Shown here one piece after another: positions 23,778 to 32,141 of a stretch of 64,000 nucleotides of DNA. Made by a program: the position numbers and the translations under genes. The DNA comes from Intestinimonas aquisgranensis (lineage in GTDB: Bacteria > Bacillota > Clostridia > Oscillospirales > Oscillospiraceae): contig JAJEQY010000005.1 in NCBI GenBank assembly GCA_020687605.1, positions 23,704 through 87,703 on the forward strand, read 5' to 3'. The notes beneath the pieces were generated by a model that was not told the origin of the DNA, ran no database searches, and worked only from the letters and a program-made list of their open reading frames with translations. Within the stretch, counting starts at the first letter, position 1; every line of letters starts with the position of its first letter.

Positions 23778-24767
23778 TCAGAAATCGCAGCGGACGATAC
23801 ACTCCAGGGTCTTGCCGTCCACGGTACAGGTGATGGTGGTGTTTCCCTCGCCCACCGCAGTGACGGTGCCGTCGCCGGAAATGGTGGCCACAGAGGTGTT
23901 GCCGATGTGCCAGGTAGGCGTGGAAGAGGTCCCGGACACCTTCATCTGGAACTTCTCACCGGCGCTCTGAAGCGTGAAGTCGGTACGGTTGAGGCTCAGG
24001 GAGCCGGTACTGGCGGTGGAGCTGGAGGAACTGCCGGCGTTGGAGAAGCTGCACCGCACAGTGCAGGTCTGTGTGGTACCATCCCCCATGGTGGCGGTGA
24101 TGGTGGTACTGCCGTTCTTGGTACCGTGGGTGACCAGGCCGGTATCGTCCACGGTGGCCACGTCGGGATCGCTGCTGCTCCAGGTGATGGTGCCGGTGGC
24201 GCCGTCAGGCTGGAAGGTGACAGTAAGCCGCACCGGGTCGGGGTAGTTGTCATTCATAGTGAAGTCTTCCCGGCTCAGAGTAAAGCCAGTGGCCGTCTGC
24301 CCGGCGGGAACGGTGGGCTCCGGCGCGGTGGTATCCTCGGGCGCAGTGGTGTCCTCGGGGAGGGCACTGTCCGTGGGCAACGGTGTCTCATCAACGCCCT
24401 GCGTAGTGGTCACGGGTGCGGTGTCCTCCGGCAGCTGGTTCATCTCCCCCCGGTTCACCAGGGGCATGATCTGGGTCACCACGATCCAGATGGCGGCGGC
24501 GATAATGACCAGAGGCACCACCGTGCCCACGATGCGCAGCGGCGTCCAGGGTTCCCCCCGCCGTCCACCGGCCAGCCTGCGGCCCCCTCGTCCCTCCCGG
24601 GACTCCTCCTCGTCTATATCATCCAGGTGCTCCCCGGACTGACGCTTCTCCTCCTCTGCCTTTTCATCGCAGAAAGGGCAGCGTTTATATGTTACAGAAT
24701 AATCCTCACCGCAATTCGGACAGCGGATAACGGCTGATCGAGTGCCAGTGCCACGCTTATTGGCCAT
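23778..24767 (-). CDS. Zinc-ribbon, single-pass membrane protein with two Big2-like domains
   Basis: The 329-residue protein opens with a zinc ribbon (CPNCGEDY...CPFCDE, residues 16-34). A charged linker, one membrane segment (about residues 79-98, VVPLVIIAAAIWIVV) and a Pro/Thr/Glu-rich stalk follow. Two bacterial Ig-like (Big_2) domains come next, with TITWSSSDPDVATVDDTG and ATISGDGTVTAVGEG signatures. The topology suggests a cytosolic ribbon and an extracellular Ig part. The function is unknown; proteins of this layout are common in gut Clostridia. Confidence 0.82.
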   Translation of the reverse strand: MANKRGTGTRSAVIRCPNCGEDYSVTYKRCPFCDEKAEEEKRQSGEHLDDIDEEESREGRGGRRLAGGRRGEPWTPLRIVGTVVPLVIIAAAIWIVVTQIMPLVNRGEMNQLPEDTAPVTTTQGVDETPLPTDSALPEDTTAPEDTTAPEPTVPAGQTATGFTLSREDFTMNDNYPDPVRLTVTFQPDGATGTITWSSSDPDVATVDDTGLVTHGTKNGSTTITATMGDGTTQTCTVRCSFSNAGSSSSSTASTGSLSLNRTDFTLQSAGEKFQMKVSGTSSTPTWHIGNTSVATISGDGTVTAVGEGNTTITCTVDGKTLECIVRCDF

Positions 24768-24812
24768 ATACTATGATCCCCCTTGGTCTTTCTCTGATCG
24801 CATGTCATGTAT

Positions 24813-24841
24813 ATAGTACATGTTTCGTTGAAAATCGTCAA
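24813..24841 (-). promoter_or_regulatory. Promoter of the Big2-domain gene
   Basis: Minus strand TTGACG, 17-bp spacer, TACTAT, about 45 bp upstream of the start codon. Confidence 0.6.
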
Positions 24842-24896
24842 CCTTACGTTGGAAGAAATAATGGAATGTTTACAATTTTATGTCGACCACTCAGGC

Positions 24897-24925
24897 TTGA
24901 CCACGCCCTGAGACATGCCTATAAT
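24897..24925 (+). promoter_or_regulatory. Sigma-A promoter of the SpoVK-like ATPase
   Basis: TTGACC, exact 17-bp spacer, consensus TATAAT, 47 bp before the GTG start. Confidence 0.8.
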
Positions 24926-24972
24926 GTAGTGGTATCACTGATTTCTATGGTGACAGGAAAGGATGTGGCGGC

Positions 24973-26400
24973 GTGAAGGACGCGATGACGGCCCAAGCCA
25001 TGCACAAGCAATACAGCGATGGGGTGACCGCTTTCCGGCAGCACATCGCCAACCCGGCCATGCGGCAGATGTTCAACACCTGTGCCGACGAGTTCCTCCG
25101 CCAATGTGCCCTTGGCGTCTGGCAGGCTGACGGCGGCGCCGTCACCCCGCAGCACGTGGAGTGGTACAACGCCATCTACTGTAAGGGTAACCCTGTCCCC
25201 TCCGCGCTCTTTTGGGAGCTGAGCACCGCCGTGGCCGAGTATCCCGGCTTTCAGCCCCCCGCCTTTTTCCGCAAAATGATGGACTACGACAAGGCCTATC
25301 ATCAGACCACCGCCCGGCGCTTTGTGGACCTGATGACCTTGATGCTCCTCCTCTTTGCCGCTGTGGACGGGGCGGTGAGCGATCGTGAGGCCGGTTTTGT
25401 CAATGCCTGCGCCGACACACTTTCCGCTCTGTGCGATCAGGGTGGTCTGGCCAATGAACACCCCCGCACCGACGCCGGAGACTTCGTCACCCGCCGGGGG
25501 AGCAGCCCCGCCCCTGCCGCCAAGGCGGCACCGGAGACTGCTTCTGAGAAAGAGACGGCTCAGCCCCCGGAAAAGTTGGAGGACCTGCTCTCCGAGCTGG
25601 ACAGCCTGTGCGGTCTGGACAAGGTAAAACGGGATGTGAAGAGTCTCATCAACCTGGTGAAGGTCCGCAGACTCCGGGAGGAGCAGGGCCTGCCCGTCCC
25701 CCCCATGTCTCTCCATCTGGTCTTCATGGGCAATCCGGGCACCGGAAAGACCACTGTGGCCCGTCTGCTGGCCCGGATCTACCACTCCATCGGCGTCCTG
25801 CCCAAGGGCCAGCTGGTGGAGGTAGACCGCTCCGGCCTGGTGGCCGGCTTTGTGGGACAGACCGCCATCAAGACCAGTGAGGTCATCCAAAAAGCCCTGG
25901 GCGGTGTTCTCTTCATCGACGAGGCCTACGCCCTCTCCAGCCACGACAACGCCAACGACTTCGGCCGTGAGGCCATCGAGACCCTCCTCAAGGCCATGGA
26001 GGACCATCGCTCCGACCTCATTGTTATCGTGGCTGGCTACACCGCCCTCATGGGAGATTTCATCCACGCCAACCCCGGCCTGGAGAGCCGCTTCAACAAG
26101 TACTTCTATTTTGATGACTACAACGGCGAGCAGCTTTTCTCCATTTTTCAGTCCATGTGCGAGAAGAACGGATATACTCTAAGCAATGGCGGAGCAGAAT
26201 ATTGCAAATCGTATTTGAATTCTCTCTACGAGGAACGGGATGAAAACTTCGGCAACGCCCGTGACGTACGCAATCTCTTTGAGCGGGCGGTGGCCCGGCA
26301 GGCTGATCGGGTGGCCGGTCTGGCGTCTCCCACCCGGGAGCAGCTCATGGAGTTGGCTACAGCTGACCTGAAGGAGCCGGAATCAGAGGACAATCCATGA
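24973..26400 (+). CDS. CbxX/CfqX (SpoVK)-type AAA ATPase with TerB-like N-terminal region
   Basis: The 475-residue protein starts at GTG with AGGAAAGGATG upstream. Residues ~110-155 (LLLFAAVDGAVSDREAGFVNAC) resemble the acidic helical TerB fold. A Pro/Ala/Glu linker follows, then a single AAA domain of the CbxX type: LCGLDKVKRDVKSL, Walker A GNPGTGKTTVA (253-263), a SGLVAGFVGQTAIKT pore/substrate loop, Walker B GVLFIDEAYAL and NPGLESRF with the arginine finger. SpoVK in Bacillus acts in spore maturation; other relatives are Rubisco activases. The promoter here is a normal vegetative one, so a sporulation role is not certain. Confidence 0.85.
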   Translation: MKDAMTAQAMHKQYSDGVTAFRQHIANPAMRQMFNTCADEFLRQCALGVWQADGGAVTPQHVEWYNAIYCKGNPVPSALFWELSTAVAEYPGFQPPAFFRKMMDYDKAYHQTTARRFVDLMTLMLLLFAAVDGAVSDREAGFVNACADTLSALCDQGGLANEHPRTDAGDFVTRRGSSPAPAAKAAPETASEKETAQPPEKLEDLLSELDSLCGLDKVKRDVKSLINLVKVRRLREEQGLPVPPMSLHLVFMGNPGTGKTTVARLLARIYHSIGVLPKGQLVEVDRSGLVAGFVGQTAIKTSEVIQKALGGVLFIDEAYALSSHDNANDFGREAIETLLKAMEDHRSDLIVIVAGYTALMGDFIHANPGLESRFNKYFYFDDYNGEQLFSIFQSMCEKNGYTLSNGGAEYCKSYLNSLYEERDENFGNARDVRNLFERAVARQADRVAGLASPTREQLMELATADLKEPESEDNP

Positions 26401-26447
26401 ATCTCGCGGTTTACAAAATCTTTTCAAAAAAATTTTTTTAAAACCCC

Positions 26448-26476
26448 TTTACAAATCCCCTGCAAAGTGGTATAGT
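26448..26476 (+). promoter_or_regulatory. Promoter of the rubrerythrin-rubredoxin operon
   Basis: TTTACA, exact 17-bp spacer, TATAGT. The upstream A/T tracts (AAAAAAATTTTTTTAAAA) look like an UP element, in keeping with the very high codon bias of the genes. Confidence 0.75.
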
Positions 26477-26553
26477 ATGGGCAGTTCAGAAAGCAGTAAT
26501 AATTCCTATTAGCGAATATATACAAATTCTTTTTGACTGGAGGACTTTGACTT

Positions 26554-27096
26554 ATGAAGAAGTTTGTTTGCACCGTCTGTGGTTATGTGTACGAGGGCGA
26601 GACCGCTCCCGAGAAGTGCCCCCTCTGCGGCGCTCCCGCTGAGAAGTTCAAGGAGCAGGCCGGTGAGAAGACCTGGGCTGCCGAGCACGTGGTGGGCGTG
26701 GCTCAGGGCGCTCCTGAGGAGATCCTGCAGGGCCTGCGCGAGAACTTCGCCGGCGAGTGCTCTGAGGTCGGTATGTACCTGGCCATGGCCCGTGTGGCTC
26801 ACCGCGAGGGTTACCCCGAGATCGGCCTGTACTGGGAGAAGGCCGCCTATGAGGAGGCTGAGCACGCTGCCAAGTTCGCCGAGCTGCTGGGCGAGGTCGT
26901 GACCGACTCCACCAAGAAGAACCTGGAGATGCGTGTGGACGCCGAGAACGGCGCTACCGCCGGCAAGTTCGAGCTGGCCAAGAAGGCCAAGGAGCTGAAC
27001 CTGGACGCCATCCACGACACCGTGCACGAGATGGCTCGCGATGAGGCCCGTCACGGCAAGGCTTTCGAGGGCCTGCTGAAGCGTTACTTCGGCTAA
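26554..27096 (+). CDS. Reverse rubrerythrin (NADH peroxidase component)
   Basis: The 180-residue protein has its rubredoxin-like domain first (CTVCGYVYEG...CPLCGAP, residues 7-28). The ferritin-like diiron domain follows, with ENFAGECSEVGMYLAMA, EEAEHAAKF and ARDEARHGKAF supplying the glutamate/histidine ligands. This order is that of the reverse rubrerythrins of clostridia, which reduce H2O2 (and O2) with electrons from NADH via rubredoxin. The codon choice is extremely biased, a sign of abundant expression. Rubredoxin is encoded 27 bp downstream. Confidence 0.95.
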   Translation: MKKFVCTVCGYVYEGETAPEKCPLCGAPAEKFKEQAGEKTWAAEHVVGVAQGAPEEILQGLRENFAGECSEVGMYLAMARVAHREGYPEIGLYWEKAAYEEAEHAAKFAELLGEVVTDSTKKNLEMRVDAENGATAGKFELAKKAKELNLDAIHDTVHEMARDEARHGKAFEGLLKRYFG

Positions 27097-27123
27097 TTTT
27101 CACCGTCTACAAGGAGTACAGAC

Positions 27124-27279
27124 ATGGACAAGTATGTGTGCCCCTGCGGCTACGTCTATGACCCCGCTGTTGGCGATCCCGAGCACGGTATCGCCCCCGG
27201 CACCCCTTGGGAGGATGTTCCCGCGGATTGGGAGTGCCCCGTGTGCGGCTTGGGCAAGGACGTCTTTGAGAAGGAGTAA
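27124..27279 (+). CDS. Rubredoxin (51 aa)
   Basis: The ATG at 27124 follows AAGGAGTACAG. The 51-residue product has the standard rubredoxin layout: YVCPCGYVYDP, VGDPEHGIAPGTPWEDVP and WECPVCGLGKDVF. The second iron-ligand pair is the usual CPVCG. The first is CPC, with one residue between the cysteines where nearly all rubredoxins have two. It should be the electron donor of the rubrerythrin in the same operon. Confidence 0.93.
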   Translation: MDKYVCPCGYVYDPAVGDPEHGIAPGTPWEDVPADWECPVCGLGKDVFEKE

Positions 27280-27291
27280 TTCCTGATATTT

Positions 27292-27325
27292 AACGGAGGA
27301 GACCGGAATTCCGGTCTCCTCCGTT
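27292..27325. terminator. Bidirectional terminator
   Basis: A perfect palindrome (AACGGAGGAGACCGGAA and complement) followed by TTTTGCG ends the rubredoxin operon and can also stop the convergent SLH gene. Confidence 0.85.
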
Positions 27326-27366
27326 TTGCGTTTACTTTATTCGTGCATAAAGGACACGCAGTCCCA

Positions 27367-29319
27367 TCAGCTCATGCTCTCATACAGGCGGAGCATGGTG
27401 AGCATGCTCTGCTCTCTGGAGTAGCTGCCCTGGGGATCGAAGGCGTTGTCACCCACGCCGCCCATAATGCCGCTCCCCTGCATCTGCCCCACCGCGTCAA
27501 AAGCCCAGGAGGAGATGGCTGCGTTATCGGCAAAGGTGGGGGCCTGTGCTGCCAGCGGCCTGCCCATGGCTGCGGCCAGCCGCGAGAGCATGGTGGCCAC
27601 CTGCTCCCGGGTGAGCGTGCCGTCCGGGCTGAAACGCCCCTCTCCCACGCCGGTTACTACGCCCAGGCCGGCCATCTTCTCCACGTTCTCATCGGTGGTG
27701 TCGGTAAAGGTGGTGCGCTGGGTAATCTCCATTCCGGTGACGGTTTCGTACAGCTCCACGGCCAGGGCGCAGAACTCCGCCCGGGTGGCGGCCTGGGTGT
27801 ACTTGCCCTGCAAACTTTCGGGCACAATACCGGCGGCGATGGCGGTATTCACCTGCTCCGCCGCCCAGGAGGAGGGCGCGTCAACACTGGGGTCCGCAGG
27901 GACGCTGGGCGCAGTGCCGCTGCCGGTCACCTGGCCGGTGGCGGCATTGTACACCGTTCCGGAGCCGGTGTAGGTGCCCTGGTGGACTTCCAGAACGTAG
28001 TACTCCTTGATTTGGTCAAAATCGCCTCCGCTGGGTCCGCTCCGGCTCATGGCCATCAGGGAGGCCCCGTCATGGAAATGATCCAGGTCGCAGCCCACAT
28101 AGTATCCCCTCTGGTACTGCCCCAGGCCCACATAGTAGGCCTCGGTCTTGACAAAATCCTTCAGTGCCGGGATGACTGTATTCCCACGGGCGTCCACCAC
28201 AATGGGGCGGTCCTCCTCGTCGTCGCTGCCGCTCCGAGTGCTCACTCCGCTGTCAAAGGGGCCGTAATCCTCACCGTGAGAGCCGCCGTCCACGCGGAAC
28301 ACCTCGTTTCCTTGGACATCCATGATCACCTCGGTCCGGTCAAACATGCCGGAACCCACGGAGACGGGGAGCAGGCTGTCATGGATGGATCTGGAATGGT
28401 AGAGCAGCTTCACATAGGCGGGGGGCGCCGCGTCCAGAACGCCCGTCTGATTCCCATCGGTGTCAATGATCACATAGGCCGGATAAGTCCGACCACCCCG
28501 GGCGTCACGCAGGATGGCGTGGCCGTCGGCGGAGAAACAGCTGTCCCCCTCCGTGGTGAGGAGCATTAGTCCAAGGAAGTCTTCCTCATCATACCCGGAG
28601 GCTTCTCCCCGGTAAAGGGTAATGGCGGGCTGTCCCTTTTTATCCAGATAGCCCACAAAGTAGTCTCCCCCGTCCAGCTGCCCCTGGTAGGGGACCAGGC
28701 CGCAGTTGAAGCGGTCGCCAACGGCGCCGTTGATCGTGAGGACCGCAGTACCGGTGCTGTCGATGAACTGATACACCGTATCGCCGTCCTCGGTGAAGGC
28801 CGTGACCTTGGCCAAGCCATCGCTGAACGCATTGGCCTGTTTGAACTGTGCCGGGATCACCCGCTCGCCCTGAGCGTTCATATAACCGAACAGACCCATC
28901 TCATCATCATAATAGACCGCCATTCCCTCGCTGAAGGGAAAGGCCATACTGTTCTGGAAGGTAGGTGGGTTCTCCCAGCCGGAGAGGTCCAGCAGGTTGC
29001 CCTCCGTATCTACATAGTTCATATACTCGACGGTCCGCCCCGTCAGATAACCAAAGTCGTCTACTTCCTCCGCACTGCGGTGCACAGCAATGTAGCCGTC
29101 ATGGAAACAGTTCTCATCGGCGCTGGAATTGAGTTCCTTTGCCAGGGCCCAGCTCTCGCTGTTGTTTTTGATCTCCCAGGGGGTCACCGTGATATACAAT
29201 CCATCTCCCTGAAAGACATCCGGTATCTCATCCGGAGGGACATCTGCGGCGGAGGCTACAGGCATGAGTGCAATGGCCAGTCCGCAGGTCAGCAGCAAAG
29301 AAAAGATGCGTTTTTTCAT
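27367..29319 (-). CDS. SLH-domain surface protein with WG-repeat-like region
   Basis: From the ATG at 29319 (AAGGAGATAG upstream) the protein has 650 residues. It starts with a signal peptide (KKR, hydrophobic core, ASA cleavage site near residue 24). The middle carries WG/KWG-type repeats (LFGYMNAQGERVIPAQF, FSDGLAKVTAF, YFVGYLDKKGQPAI), beta-propeller-like modules found in secreted proteins of Clostridia. Three SLH motifs at the end (SSWAAEQVNTAIAAGIVP, FTDTTDENVEKMAGLGVV and AISSWAFDAVGQMQGSG) should anchor it to cell-wall polymers. It is probably non-enzymatic and envelope-associated. Confidence 0.87.
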   Translation of the reverse strand: MKKRIFSLLLTCGLAIALMPVASAADVPPDEIPDVFQGDGLYITVTPWEIKNNSESWALAKELNSSADENCFHDGYIAVHRSAEEVDDFGYLTGRTVEYMNYVDTEGNLLDLSGWENPPTFQNSMAFPFSEGMAVYYDDEMGLFGYMNAQGERVIPAQFKQANAFSDGLAKVTAFTEDGDTVYQFIDSTGTAVLTINGAVGDRFNCGLVPYQGQLDGGDYFVGYLDKKGQPAITLYRGEASGYDEEDFLGLMLLTTEGDSCFSADGHAILRDARGGRTYPAYVIIDTDGNQTGVLDAAPPAYVKLLYHSRSIHDSLLPVSVGSGMFDRTEVIMDVQGNEVFRVDGGSHGEDYGPFDSGVSTRSGSDDEEDRPIVVDARGNTVIPALKDFVKTEAYYVGLGQYQRGYYVGCDLDHFHDGASLMAMSRSGPSGGDFDQIKEYYVLEVHQGTYTGSGTVYNAATGQVTGSGTAPSVPADPSVDAPSSWAAEQVNTAIAAGIVPESLQGKYTQAATRAEFCALAVELYETVTGMEITQRTTFTDTTDENVEKMAGLGVVTGVGEGRFSPDGTLTREQVATMLSRLAAAMGRPLAAQAPTFADNAAISSWAFDAVGQMQGSGIMGGVGDNAFDPQGSYSREQSMLTMLRLYESMS

Positions 29320-29387
29320 GTTCTTTCTATCTCCTTCCCGATCTGTTTTGCACTTGGCGCGCAGCCAACGTCCCCGCCATACGCAAG

Positions 29388-29420
29388 GCCCTGGGGATGA
29401 CTTGGCGCCATCCCCAGGGC
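29388..29420 (-). terminator. Stem-loop between the SHOCT gene and the SLH gene
   Basis: GCCCTGGGGATG pairs with CATCCCCAGGGC around a 9-nt loop just past the SHOCT-protein stop. No T-run follows, so it may be a processing or partial termination site. Confidence 0.5.
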
Positions 29421-29431
29421 CCATCCTGGTG

Positions 29432-30232
29432 TTACAGCCCCAGCAGCTGCTTTTTCTTGGCGTCAAACTCCTCCTGGGTGATGACCCCCATGTCCAGCAG
29501 CTCCTTGAATTTTTTGATCTCGTCGGCGGCGGAGGTCTGCTGAACCACCGTGGCGGCGGCGTGGGTCCCGGACTTTGCCTCTCGTATCTTTTGATTCAGT
29601 ATCTCCAGCACCTGCTCTGCCTTGGCAGTGATACGCCCGTCGCCCGCTTTGAGGGTGATTGTGTTCTCATCACTCACGGCGGAGAAGACTCCGCCCCGAT
29701 CCTCCTTTCCGCCGGGCAGGGAGAACTGAAGATAACCGGCAGTGAGGGCAGGCTTTTTATACTGGACAGAGGTAATGTCTGTATAATAGATGGTCTTGTC
29801 GCCCTTGACGCCCATGGAGAGGGCGTTCAGCGCCCCCCGGTGGCTGATGACCACATGGTCCTCATAGAGATACAGGATGTCCTTGGCTCCTCCGTCCAGC
29901 ACATCGAGAGGCTGTTCCACCGCCTGTGCCCGGGCCGCATCAGCCTCAGCCGACTCATAGGGGACAGTGGAAAGGACCTCCGCCTGGACAGCACCGGTGA
30001 GCCTGTTGTACTTGCACTGGATCTCGGTCACCATTCCGTCCTGGAGCGTGACCTTTCCCTTCATGGGATTGATCCCGCATTTCAGTACCAGAGTGCTCTC
30101 GCCGTCAAAGCGGATCTCTGCTGTTCCCTTCTGATCCACGGTACCCGCTTTCTCTCCGTTGAGCACGATGGTCACGATGCCGCCCGCAAGGAAGCCCTGG
30201 TTGAAACCATGAATGATTGCCTTTCCCGCCAT
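29432..30232 (-). CDS. SHOCT-domain protein with PH-like core
   Basis: The 266-residue protein has no signal peptide. An N-terminal beta-rich part is followed by a PH/DUF4429-like segment (LYEDHVVISHRG, TIYYTDITSVQYKKP, YLQFSLPGG). The C-terminal ~30 residues are a SHOCT domain (DEIKKFKELLDMGVITQEEFDAKKKQLL, split here: DEIKKFKELLDMG and ITQEEFDAKKKQLLGL). SHOCT tails usually mediate oligomerisation. It sits downstream of the zinc-ribbon/TPR membrane protein, probably in the same transcript. The role is unknown. Confidence 0.8.
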   Translation of the reverse strand: MAGKAIIHGFNQGFLAGGIVTIVLNGEKAGTVDQKGTAEIRFDGESTLVLKCGINPMKGKVTLQDGMVTEIQCKYNRLTGAVQAEVLSTVPYESAEADAARAQAVEQPLDVLDGGAKDILYLYEDHVVISHRGALNALSMGVKGDKTIYYTDITSVQYKKPALTAGYLQFSLPGGKEDRGGVFSAVSDENTITLKAGDGRITAKAEQVLEILNQKIREAKSGTHAAATVVQQTSAADEIKKFKELLDMGVITQEEFDAKKKQLLGL

Positions 30233-30280
30233 GATACTCTCTCCTTTCCGTTCTGTTCACGTTCTGTACTAAAAAATGGG

Positions 30281-31732
30281 TCACCTGTTCCGATCCATGT
30301 ACTCGTAACCGTACAGGATATCCATGATGCCGTCCTTGTCGGCCTGGCTCACCGTCAGATCGTACTGGCGGTCACCCTGGAAACGGACGATGGTCTGGTC
30401 CGAGAAGGCGATGAGAGGCATCATCAGCCGCACGGCCTCTCCATAGTTATCTATGTTACCACCCTCCACCGAGATGTCCAGAGCCTCATACACGTCGCCG
30501 ACGCCGTTGTCGCTCCGATAGTCCCCTGCATCCTTTGGCAGGGTGTGGTTGCTGCCGTCAATGCTGACGATCACGTTGTCGAAAAAGACCCACCGGTCAC
30601 CGGTATAGCTGAATTTCATTCGCATGTAGAGTTTTCCGGAGTCGTACTTCCCGATATAGGGATAGACGGCACTGCGGGTGTTCACATACTCCGGGGCGCT
30701 GCTGGGATAATACCAGGTGATGCCCTGGACCTGGTCATACTTGGTCCGGAAGGTGGATACAGCCTGGGCGCCCAGCTCCATGATCTTGTCGTCGGCGGTG
30801 TCGTACATCTCCGCGGCGCTCTCGTCCTCGGGGAAGTATCGCTTCAGAATGGCAGCGTTATCCCGCATGCGGAACCAGTCCTCATAGGCGTAGGAGGCCA
30901 CCATGACCCCCTCGAAGTACTTCTTGGCCTCCTGCCGCATGGGTTCCGCCGCCGCAGCCTCCGGGCTGTCCGGTTTGAAGTTAATGATGGTCCGGGCATT
31001 CTCCAGCACCGCCTCCCAGTCCTCATCCTCATAGGCCTCCTGCAGCGCCTCGTTGCTCTCCTGGAACCGCTCCTCTTCCTCCGCCGCTGTCTGACCCGCC
31101 TGGGCCTGCTCCATCAGGCCGTCTATCTGGCCGGCCTCCGGGCTGTCCGGGTACTTCTCCAGCAGCTCCTGGCCCAGGGATATCGCCTGATCCCAGTCCT
31201 CCGCCTCCAGGGCCGTCTCCATATCGGAGCGCAGAGCAGCCGGCAGGGCGGCCTCGCACTTCTCAATCAGGTCCTCCGCCTTGTCCGCCGCCCGGGTGCC
31301 GGGGTACTCGTCCAGCACCTCATTGGCCGTAGTGATGGCCAGCGTATAGGAGCCATCGTTATAGTAACCCTTGGCCTCCTTGTAGAGGTCCCCGGCAGGG
31401 TCGTCGAGCAGACTGGGGAGAAACAGGATCAGGCACAGCACCAGGGAAACGCCCGCCACGATGGTCCCCGCCAGGGCCATACCGGTCTTGGTGGAGGTCT
31501 TTTTCGCCTTTCGGAAGACCAACACGGCCAGTACGATGGCCACCACATCCAGCACCATGCCGATGAGCAGAAAGCCGGTAAGAAAGCCCAGAATGGACAG
31601 CACCAGGGAAGCTACCCCTAGGCTGGAACCCGTCTTGGACTCCGGTTCCGCGGCTTGCACCACAACACTTCCACACTTCGCACAGACCACCATTCCATCT
31701 TTCAATTCTGTGCCGCATTTTGGACAGAACAT
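30281..31732 (-). CDS. Zinc-ribbon membrane protein with TPR-like repeats
   Basis: The 483-residue protein starts with a zinc ribbon MFCPKCGTEL...VCAKCGS. Two or three membrane segments follow (about 35-70 and 80-105: LGVASLVLSILGFLTGFLL, GMALAGTIVAGVSLVLCLI). A long alpha-helical part has TPR-like repeats with the recurrent E-x2-L-x2-YPD(S/T)PEA pattern (ALPAALRSDMETALEAEDW, LEKYPDSPEAGQIDGL). The C-terminus may bind envelope ligands. Transcription is probably from its own promoter, and it precedes the SHOCT gene. No specific function can be given. Confidence 0.82.
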   Translation of the reverse strand: MFCPKCGTELKDGMVVCAKCGSVVVQAAEPESKTGSSLGVASLVLSILGFLTGFLLIGMVLDVVAIVLAVLVFRKAKKTSTKTGMALAGTIVAGVSLVLCLILFLPSLLDDPAGDLYKEAKGYYNDGSYTLAITTANEVLDEYPGTRAADKAEDLIEKCEAALPAALRSDMETALEAEDWDQAISLGQELLEKYPDSPEAGQIDGLMEQAQAGQTAAEEEERFQESNEALQEAYEDEDWEAVLENARTIINFKPDSPEAAAAEPMRQEAKKYFEGVMVASYAYEDWFRMRDNAAILKRYFPEDESAAEMYDTADDKIMELGAQAVSTFRTKYDQVQGITWYYPSSAPEYVNTRSAVYPYIGKYDSGKLYMRMKFSYTGDRWVFFDNVIVSIDGSNHTLPKDAGDYRSDNGVGDVYEALDISVEGGNIDNYGEAVRLMMPLIAFSDQTIVRFQGDRQYDLTVSQADKDGIMDILYGYEYMDRNR

Positions 31733-31840
31733 ACCCTCTCCTCCTCATTTTTATTCTGTTGAAAGCTCTTTACCAGTATAACAACTGCCGTCCCGGCATA
31801 CCATATCCCGGCTGCATAGTGTTTTCCATTGGAAATAAAG

Positions 31841-31883
31841 GCATAAAAAATGTGTGCCGCGGAGAACCTCCGCGGCACACATT
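31841..31883 (-). terminator. Intrinsic terminator of the DUF1540 gene
   Basis: A 16-bp perfect stem (AATGTGTGCCGCGGAG and complement, 3-nt loop) is followed on the minus strand by TTTTTTATGCC. Confidence 0.92.
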
Positions 31884-31911
31884 CAGCCGATCATATGGTC
31901 TTGTAGCAGGG

Positions 31912-32088
31912 TCAGTTGCCGGCGCCCAGCTGGAAGGAAGCGCACTCAGTGGAGCCGCAGTCGGTGACCTTGCTCTGGCAGCTGCCCACCCGGATCTCAT
32001 TGAGGGTGCAGTGGTTCTTCTCCTTGCAGTGGTAGGCGCAGCTGGCTACGGTGCAGGCAATGCTGGGGTTGGCGTTCTTGTTTTCCAT
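31912..32088 (-). CDS. DUF1540 cysteine-rich small protein
   Basis: A 58-residue gene starts behind AAAGGAGGTC. The product contains eight cysteines in the DUF1540 pattern (IACTVASCAYHCKEKNHCTL and GSCQSK...DCGSTECASF). These small Clostridia proteins presumably bind metal. Their function is not established, though they are frequent in spore-formers. A separate strong terminator makes it monocistronic. Confidence 0.9.
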   Translation of the reverse strand: MENKNANPSIACTVASCAYHCKEKNHCTLNEIRVGSCQSKVTDCGSTECASFQLGAGN

Positions 32089-32141
32089 GGTACTAGACCT
32101 CCTTTTTTGGTACAGGCCTAGTATGCCCTGCGCGGCGCAGT

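Noticed and set aside
23130..24737. Long plus-strand open frame (about 535 codons) opposite smpB and the Big2 gene
   Set aside because: It is antisense to two well-supported genes, has no Shine-Dalgarno and its low-complexity Gly/His-rich product reflects GC-biased codons of the real genes.
29264..31621. 785-codon plus-strand open frame
   Set aside because: Antisense to the SHOCT and zinc-ribbon/TPR genes; composition is a mirror of their codons and no domain is visible.
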